27,637 bases of DNA, taken from Euryarchaeota archaeon UBA54 (GTDB lineage: Archaea > Thermoplasmatota > Poseidoniia > Poseidoniales > Thalassarchaeaceae). The stretch lies in assembly GCA_002495735.1 (NCBI GenBank), contig DAGM01000059.1:13589-41225 (forward strand). The letters run 5' to 3'. This document shows, piece after piece, positions 22,513 through 27,637 of the stretch. Each line of letters starts with the position of its first letter. Positions within the stretch are counted from its first letter, which is position 1. The position numbers and the translations under genes were made by a program. The notes beneath the pieces are model-generated. The model worked only from the letters and a program-made list of their open reading frames with translations, did not search any database and was not told where the DNA came from.

Positions 22513-23673
22513 TCAATCGCGCTCTACCATCATGGCAACGGCGTTGCCCCCGCCGAGGCATATCGTCACGATGCCACGGCTCCCTCCGGAGCGCTCGAGG
22601 GCGTTCACTAGAGTCATCAGACAGCGAGTACCGGTAGCCCCTAGTGGATGGCCTATCGCCACCGCTCCTCCATGAGGATTGAAACGGCCTTCTGAAGCGC
22701 CAAGAGCTATCTGAATGGCACACGAGGCCGCTGCGAAGGCCTCGTTATGCTCTAGAATGTCGATGTTCTCCATGCTCATCCCGGTCTGCTTGAGGAGTTT
22801 GTGAACGGTTGGGATGGGGGCGGACATCACTCGGTGCGACTCGACGCCTGAGGTAGCATAGCCGACAATACGCGCCAGCACGGGCAGACCATGCTGATTA
22901 GCAGCCTCTTCGGATGCAATCAGCACTGCTGAGGCCCCGTCTGAGACCTGACTGGAGTTTCCCGCTGTGACCTGTCCACCTTCTATGAAAACGGCTTCTA
23001 GGTCACCTAGAGATTCCATAGTCGAGCCGCTGCGGATACCCTCGTCACGCTCTAGTCCACCGACGGCGAACACCTCTTTGTCCAACCAACCTTCTTCCCA
23101 AGCCTTGTTGGCCAGAGCGTGCGAGCGCACGGCGAAAGCGTCGGATTGCTCTCGTGTGATGCCATTTTCGTCAGCAATAGTCTCGCCTGTGTTGCCCATC
23201 GACTCTCCGGTGTACGCATCCTTTAGGCCGTCGTGCACAAGCACTGACTCCAGCGAGGCGTAGGAGATGTCATCGCCGCGCCTGGCCCCTCTGATGAAGT
23301 GAGGGGCGTTACTCATCGATTCCATCCCTCCAGCTACTACGAGGCTTGAGACGCCAGCGCTGATCTCTGTAGCTGCTATCATGGCAGCTTTGAGACTTGA
23401 ACCGCAGACCTTGTTGATGGTGGTGCAGGGGGTGCTGACTGGCAAGCCTGCATTGACTGCCACCTGTCTAGCAGGCGCTTGTCCGGCACCGGTCTGTAGG
23501 ACGTGGCCCATGTAGACCTGGTCGATGAGACCACTCGATGGATCGATGCCGGCTCGGTCCAACAGCTCCTTCACAGCCAACGTGCCGAGTTCGGTGGCGC
23601 TGAAACCGGACAGAGCACCGCGGTGCTTGCCCACGGGGGTCCGGGCATAGGCGCAGATGACCGCTTGCGGCAT
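22513..23673 (-). CDS. Thiolase (acetyl-CoA C-acyltransferase)
   Basis: The 386-aa product is a thiolase-superfamily enzyme that joins or splits acyl-CoA and acetyl-CoA. Motifs are the nucleophile Cys in NKVCGSSLKA, the GGMESMSNAP segment, NEAFAAASCA (Asn-Glu-Ala-Phe), NPHGGAVAIGHPLGATG with the catalytic His, and the second catalytic Cys in CLGGGNAVAM. All catalytic residues are present. The start at 23673 (MPQAVICAYARTPVG) matches where thiolases normally begin. An ATG at 23754 would add 27 unusual residues and overlap the tryptophan dioxygenase gene. It lies downstream of that gene on the same strand and may serve amino-acid or fatty-acid degradation or acetoacetyl-CoA formation. Which direction it works in cannot be told. 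Confidence 0.93.
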   Translation of the reverse strand: MPQAVICAYARTPVGKHRGALSGFSATELGTLAVKELLDRAGIDPSSGLIDQVYMGHVLQTGAGQAPARQVAVNAGLPVSTPCTTINKVCGSSLKAAMIAATEISAGVSSLVVAGGMESMSNAPHFIRGARRGDDISYASLESVLVHDGLKDAYTGESMGNTGETIADENGITREQSDAFAVRSHALANKAWEEGWLDKEVFAVGGLERDEGIRSGSTMESLGDLEAVFIEGGQVTAGNSSQVSDGASAVLIASEEAANQHGLPVLARIVGYATSGVESHRVMSAPIPTVHKLLKQTGMSMENIDILEHNEAFAAASCAIQIALGASEGRFNPHGGAVAIGHPLGATGTRCLMTLVNALERSGGSRGIVTICLGGGNAVAMMVERD

Positions 23674-23731
23674 GACACGCTCGAGAGGCGAGCGAGCCTT
23701 CAATGGTCCGATTGACGGGTCGTGCCAACGA

Positions 23732-24811
23732 TTACGATTCAGCAGTGTAGCCATAGAACTCGGCGTTCTTTAGAGCAGGCCTCTTCTCTGGCTTGACCAG
23801 TATCGTCCTGACTCCCCACAAGTCTTTGAAAATGCGATACTGCGAAGTCGCATCAAGGTAGTCAACCCCACTGGTCCCTCCTGTGCCGATTCTTCTTCCC
23901 ATGATACGCTCGACCATGCGCGCGTGGGAATGCCTCCACTTCACCATCGACTCCTCTAGTTCTACGATTGCATCAATCAGAGTACGAGGCCAAGTCAGTA
24001 GCGGAAGTTCGCGATAGGACTCGATGAACAGCAGACCAGCACGGGCTCGGCTGACCTCGCCCTCAGGCATCAGGAAGGAAACCGCCCCATCATGGGCGGC
24101 AGCCATTCTAGCCGCCATCTTGCTCGGGTCGCCTGCACCCCATCCCGCAGATCTCTCGGCAGCCTCCTCACAGACAGCTCTGTGGGCCTCTAGATGAGTC
24201 TCAATGTATGCTCTAACATTCTCTGCATCGCCCTTGCTACCGTATGAGGAGCCCATGATTGGAGTTCGTTCGACCCAGTTCATCATCGACTCGTAGAGCG
24301 ATGGCTGCGACATCGCATTCTCTAGTCGGGCGAGTATGGTCGCACTGCGCTCGTCTCCCTCCGCCATCCTCCTGAAACTGGAAAGCGGGTCCATCCCACC
24401 TATCCTGTCGTCGTTATCGAGGCCGAGGAGAATTTCGAACTCGCGCATCTGAAAAGACTCGAACCCTGAGGCTGACCCAAGACCGTCGCGGAAGGCGAGG
24501 AAGCCTTGCGGTGTAAGCGTCTCAAGCACAGTCCACTGGTTCGCCATCAACCGGAAGATTTCGGTGGTCCTACCAAGATGATCAACAGCTCGAGGAATGT
24601 CGTCCTCGGGGACGTGGTCACCGCCGAGGATGTTTCGGGCCTCAGACAACTCACGAATCACCTGCTTGAACCAAAGCTCGAAGGTTTGGTGGACGATGAT
24701 GAAGTGCATCTCGTCTGAGTTGATGTTCCGATCATCTCCCTGCAACTCCAGCAATTCATGTAATTGCAGGTAATCGGCATAACTCCAGTTGCCCGAGCCT
24801 CCCTCTCCCAT
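23732..24811 (-). CDS. kynA: Tryptophan 2,3-dioxygenase
   Basis: The 359-aa product is a heme enzyme that opens the indole ring of tryptophan with O2 to give N-formylkynurenine. It starts with YADYLQLHELLELQ. The active-site His41 lies in FIIVHQTFELWFKQ. The proximal heme His is in HARMVERIMGRRIG, and the substrate loop is GTGGTSGVDYL. All are conserved, and the length lies within the known bacterial-to-animal range. ATG 24811 has AGGAG immediately upstream. No formamidase or kynureninase is adjacent. The only linked gene is a thiolase 58 bases downstream, so the fate of kynurenine is not shown. Such genes are mainly bacterial and eukaryotic, and transfer into this archaeon is likely. Base composition does not visibly differ from the neighbours. 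Confidence 0.94.
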   Translation of the reverse strand: MGEGGSGNWSYADYLQLHELLELQGDDRNINSDEMHFIIVHQTFELWFKQVIRELSEARNILGGDHVPEDDIPRAVDHLGRTTEIFRLMANQWTVLETLTPQGFLAFRDGLGSASGFESFQMREFEILLGLDNDDRIGGMDPLSSFRRMAEGDERSATILARLENAMSQPSLYESMMNWVERTPIMGSSYGSKGDAENVRAYIETHLEAHRAVCEEAAERSAGWGAGDPSKMAARMAAAHDGAVSFLMPEGEVSRARAGLLFIESYRELPLLTWPRTLIDAIVELEESMVKWRHSHARMVERIMGRRIGTGGTSGVDYLDATSQYRIFKDLWGVRTILVKPEKRPALKNAEFYGYTAES

Positions 24812-24860
24812 GCTCCTGCCTGATGGCCGCTGCTTGAAGCATTGTCGCCGACCCCAAATC

Positions 24861-24868
24861 CTCTAAAC
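24861..24868 (+). promoter_or_regulatory. Putative TATA element for the GNAT acetyltransferase gene
   Basis: CTCTAAAC is centred about 26 bases before the ATG at 24891, and no Shine-Dalgarno sequence precedes that ATG. A leaderless start is likely. Confidence 0.35.
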
Positions 24869-24890
24869 GCCCGAACCATACCGAAATTCC

Positions 24891-25496
24891 ATGTCTGGTA
24901 GATGTGGTGGGCCGACACCTTCGAATTTTTCTTCCCTACCCGAGTCGGCCCTACTAATCGAGAAGGGTCTAGAACTTCGTCAGATTATGCCTGACGAGGC
25001 AGAGGAGTTGTTCTCTGTTGTTGATGCTAATCGGAATTATCTCAGAGAGTGGCTTCCTTGGTTGGACGACACCAACAGCGTAGAAGATGAGATCTCCTTC
25101 ATTGGAGGAGCTCTAGAGGAGTATCACAGGGGAGATGGAGTCCTCTATTCCATCAGAATGAACGGAGAGTTAGTCGGATCTATGAGCCTGAATTGGATAG
25201 ACCGTGGCAACCGGGGATGCGGAGTCGGATATTGGCTGTCAGAGGAGCACACCGGACAAGGAATTGTCACTCGTAGCTGTGTTCGTCTAATGGAGCACTG
25301 CTTCGACGATCTCGGACTCCATCGCTTCGTGCTCGAAGCGGCCATCGACAACTCCTCCAGTCGTGCTATCGCTGAGCGACTAGGAATGCGACTCGAAGGC
25401 ATCACCAAGGATAGGGAGTGGCTGTATGATTGCTATGTCGATTCGGCTCTATATGCTATTACCGCGCCCGAATGGCAGTCTCGAGATCAAGACTGA
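24891..25496 (+). CDS. GNAT N-acetyltransferase, RimJ/RimL type
   Basis: The 201-aa product has the layout of the RimJ/RimL-type acetyltransferases. After about 26 residues comes LELRQIMPDEAEELFSVVD, then the family's L-x-x-WLPW signature (YLREWLPWLDD). A central strand is VGSMSLNWID, and the acetyl-CoA loop region is GVGYWLSEEHTGQGIVT, with Q-x-G-x-x-T. The C-terminal part has VLEAAIDNSSSRAIAERLGM. It probably transfers an acetyl group to a protein N-terminus or a small amine; the target is unknown. It is transcribed alone, diverging from the tryptophan dioxygenase gene. Its last 10 bases overlap the convergent NFACT gene, in a 6-bp inverted repeat. Confidence 0.9.
   Translation: MSGRCGGPTPSNFSSLPESALLIEKGLELRQIMPDEAEELFSVVDANRNYLREWLPWLDDTNSVEDEISFIGGALEEYHRGDGVLYSIRMNGELVGSMSLNWIDRGNRGCGVGYWLSEEHTGQGIVTRSCVRLMEHCFDDLGLHRFVLEAAIDNSSSRAIAERLGMRLEGITKDREWLYDCYVDSALYAITAPEWQSRDQD
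25476..25495. terminator. 6-bp inverted repeat over the GNAT/NFACT convergent stop codons
   Basis: CAGTCT (25476-25481) and AGACTG (25490-25495) pair around an eight-base loop. The repeat covers the NFACT stop (25487-25489) and most of the GNAT stop, mirroring the radA/MFS junction. The stem is short, so a function is only suggested. Confidence 0.3.
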
Positions 25497-27628
25497 ATCA
25501 GACCGTGGTCCTCTATTGAGCAGTTACCGGGAGGTAGGCAGGACAACAGGTCGTCCTGAGTCAGACCGGTCGCCTTGGAGATACGATTGGCCACACTCTC
25601 CTTCTTCTCTCTCCCGGGAATCACCTTGCCCCATCTCTCGAAGTTCTCTGAGATTGTCGCAGGAGTACCTGACACCGGCATTGGGACCCCATTCACCACT
25701 GCCATGCCGATGGCCAGCTCCAGAGGCAGGTCGCGGTGCCATACCCGCTGGCCCCGTACCACGAATGAGCCTCGCCCCAGAGACTCGCCAGTCTCGGTGG
25801 TCTTTGAGACCTGACTAGGTCTAGCGTGGAAGGCGGTGGCTGCTGCACCACCGCTCCCCCAAGCTCTCGACCAGCAGACCGCGATTTGCGCAGCCTCTGA
25901 GTGCATCGATTCCGAGAGTTCGCGAGCGTCTTCGATTCCTTCAGCCAGATTCTGGACTAACTGCAACGAGGCCACACCCTTGGGAATGACCTCGGAGGGG
26001 TTCTGGTTGGGCGCCAACCCGTCTTTCAGCTTGAGCGAGCACGAGGGCGCCCCGTGCAGATCAGCGTGGAAGTAAAGATCGTTAGATGATAGATGCTTTC
26101 GGACTACGAGATCGTTGCCCTTCGCGTCCTTCCCGCCGATGATTAGGTGGCCGCCTGAGAGCATCGCCCAGCGATACTTCTCGAACCAGAAGCGCTTGCT
26201 GCGCTGCCTCGCTCTAAGCCTCCCCGCTGCAGCGTCCTTGGCAGCACGCTTCTCGGCCTTCTCGCGAGCTTGCTCGGTACTGGCCAGAGCCACTTGAGCG
26301 CCTTTGGCTTTATTCTTCTTGGTGCTGGCCTCCCCAAAGTAGCGCTGAGCGTTCTGATGCACTGTTTTTGAGACCTCGAGAGTGATGCTCGCACCCGGCT
26401 CACCCTCCTCGTCTGGCAGATAGGCCACTATGGTCTGCTTCGCCGGGTCCGCACTGTCTATCCAGGGTATGTCGTAGATTCTGTCTCCAACACTCTGCCA
26501 GCCCTCTAAGGCGACGGCGTCGTTGACCTGCGCCAGCAGTGAATCCACATGCTCCCAGTTGTCCTGAATCGCCTTGCCCAGCTCCTGAGTGATAGCCGCA
26601 CGCTCGTGGAACCTGTCTATGGCTGCGCTTTGTTGCACTGCTCGACGGTCCAACTTCGCTTGCCTTGCTCCATCGTCCTCTCCGGTTTCGACCAACCGCT
26701 CCTCTTCTCGGCGTATGAAAGCAGCAGCGTCGTGCGAGCCGAAGACGGCGTCGTAGGCCAGAGACAGCGATGCGACTCTCACTATCGTACTGCCGTCCGT
26801 GTATGACAGGTCGATTGGGGCAATCTCAGTAATCCCAGACGAGGCAGTGTCTCGGTCGGCTTCGTTATCGGCAGCCTCCCATGTTTGTATGGCCTCGGAG
26901 TCGACCATCCACATCATCGCCCCATCACCTTCCGACAGTTCAACGAGCATCGACTGTATGGCTCCCTCCAGAGCATCGCGTTGTCCGGAGTCGAGCGAGT
27001 TTGCACCCATTTTCTCTTCAAGTCCAGCAATAGAGCATGCTGTGCTGCCGTAGATTCGACCGAAATTGGCTCGGGCAGCGAGGGTACGGATTAGGTCGTG
27101 CTCGCTGCCGTCTAGCAGGTTATTGAGTGCTGATCGATCCATATTGCGCGGGTCGACAGTCTCAGGAGGCGGAGCGTAGGCAACTCCCTGCTTCAACGAG
27201 CGGCTGGCGTACTTGGCATGAGTGAGCGGCTGGATGATGACCCCATTGCCATCGAGCAGTATCACGTTGCCGTCGCGGAACAGCTCGATAACGAGCTTGA
27301 GTCGTCCGCCGCCATGCTCAAAGGTCAGTTCGATGACCCTGTCGAAGCCAAACTGCTCGACTGCTATTAGACGTGAATTATTGAGATGCTTGCGCAGAAC
27401 CATGGCGAACTGAGAAGGCTTCGAAGGCATCGGACGGTCGCGCTGAGAGGTGTAGATACGACGACCTCTGACGATTACTAGATCAGTCGACGGCACCCCT
27501 TTCCGATTCAGACGCACGACGACCTGCTCGTAGTGCGGCTGGTATGCCTTGCGTGCACGAGCCCCTATCAGTTCGGAAAGCTCACGCACGATGCGTGCGA
27601 CATCGAAGGATGAGGACTGTTCGCGCAT
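25487..27628 (-). CDS. NFACT / Rqc2 (NEMF, RqcH) ribosome quality-control protein
   Basis: The 713-aa product has the full NFACT architecture. The N-terminal NFACT-N domain carries the D-R motif (Asp96-Arg97 in FGFDRVIEL). Next are a helix-hairpin-helix/middle region and a long charged helical coiled-coil part near 450-500 (EQAREKAEKRAAKDAAAGRLRA). The C-terminal NFACT-R domain (RFWFEKYRWAMLSGGHLIIGGKD) includes DLYFHADLHGAPS. Family members bind stalled large ribosomal subunits carrying peptidyl-tRNA, and bacterial and eukaryotic ones direct C-terminal tailing. The ATG at 27628 is the likely start (MREQSSSFDVARIV). A TTG at 27637 touches the window edge, so a slightly longer N-terminus cannot be excluded. 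The 3' end overlaps the GNAT gene by 10 bases. Confidence 0.92.
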   Translation of the reverse strand: MREQSSSFDVARIVRELSELIGARARKAYQPHYEQVVVRLNRKGVPSTDLVIVRGRRIYTSQRDRPMPSKPSQFAMVLRKHLNNSRLIAVEQFGFDRVIELTFEHGGGRLKLVIELFRDGNVILLDGNGVIIQPLTHAKYASRSLKQGVAYAPPPETVDPRNMDRSALNNLLDGSEHDLIRTLAARANFGRIYGSTACSIAGLEEKMGANSLDSGQRDALEGAIQSMLVELSEGDGAMMWMVDSEAIQTWEAADNEADRDTASSGITEIAPIDLSYTDGSTIVRVASLSLAYDAVFGSHDAAAFIRREEERLVETGEDDGARQAKLDRRAVQQSAAIDRFHERAAITQELGKAIQDNWEHVDSLLAQVNDAVALEGWQSVGDRIYDIPWIDSADPAKQTIVAYLPDEEGEPGASITLEVSKTVHQNAQRYFGEASTKKNKAKGAQVALASTEQAREKAEKRAAKDAAAGRLRARQRSKRFWFEKYRWAMLSGGHLIIGGKDAKGNDLVVRKHLSSNDLYFHADLHGAPSCSLKLKDGLAPNQNPSEVIPKGVASLQLVQNLAEGIEDARELSESMHSEAAQIAVCWSRAWGSGGAAATAFHARPSQVSKTTETGESLGRGSFVVRGQRVWHRDLPLELAIGMAVVNGVPMPVSGTPATISENFERWGKVIPGREKKESVANRISKATGLTQDDLLSCLPPGNCSIEDHGLIQS

Positions 27629-27637
27629 ACTGCTCAA

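Noticed and set aside
23674..23754. Longer N-terminus for the thiolase (ATG 23754)
   Set aside because: It overlaps the tryptophan dioxygenase gene and precedes the point where thiolases normally begin.

Overview
The window reads as a chromosomal segment of a free-living, aerobic, mesophilic euryarchaeon, most likely a marine Group II/III type (Candidatus Poseidoniia, Thermoplasmatota). The archaeal assignment rests on RadA with its N-terminal helix-hairpin-helix domain, the RNA polymerase subunit Rpo6, the KEOPS subunit Cgi121, Hel308, an archaeal NFACT/Rqc2 protein and an initiator tRNA with an A1-U72 pair and three G-C pairs in the anticodon stem. Heme A synthesis genes (ctaA, ctaB) and tryptophan 2,3-dioxygenase imply oxygen use. 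Secreted or membrane-bound Asp-rich proteins and several peptidases fit a protein-degrading marine heterotroph. The lineage is my inference; no database search was possible.

Layout. Positions 1-906 (minus) hold the N-terminal part of an alpha/beta hydrolase that runs off the left edge. Positions 1010-3719 (plus) hold a small putative gene and a large beta-propeller lipoprotein, convergent with a dihydroorotase (3720-5153, minus). The initiator tRNA (5209-5286) and radA (5425-6426) follow on the plus strand. The tRNA and the dihydroorotase gene diverge from what looks like one shared TATA box. Positions 6415-12937 are all minus: an MFS transporter, an M3 oligoendopeptidase preceded by a small Cys-rich protein, cgi121 and hel308. 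A hotdog thioesterase (minus) and an M14-type deacylase (plus) diverge around 13500.

Positions 14917-24811 are again all minus. In transcription order they are tryptophan 2,3-dioxygenase, thiolase, rpo6, ctaA-ctaB (overlapping), a LeuA/homocitrate-synthase family enzyme, and a very large kexin-like membrane-anchored protease with a calcium/metal-binding repeat array. A GNAT acetyltransferase (24891-25496, plus) converges on an NFACT/Rqc2 gene (25487-27628, minus).

The genome is compact. All four convergent gene pairs abut or overlap at their stop codons, and two of these junctions contain an inverted repeat. Many starts lie about 26-29 bases downstream of a plausible TATA element, consistent with leaderless transcripts; others have clear Shine-Dalgarno sequences. 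I saw no CRISPR array, insertion sequence, phage module or defence island. The most unusual items are the ~97-residue composite repeat of the protease, the 10-bp inverted repeat inside the radA/MFS overlap, the bidirectional TATA element and the enlarged Rpo6 and Hel308 proteins.
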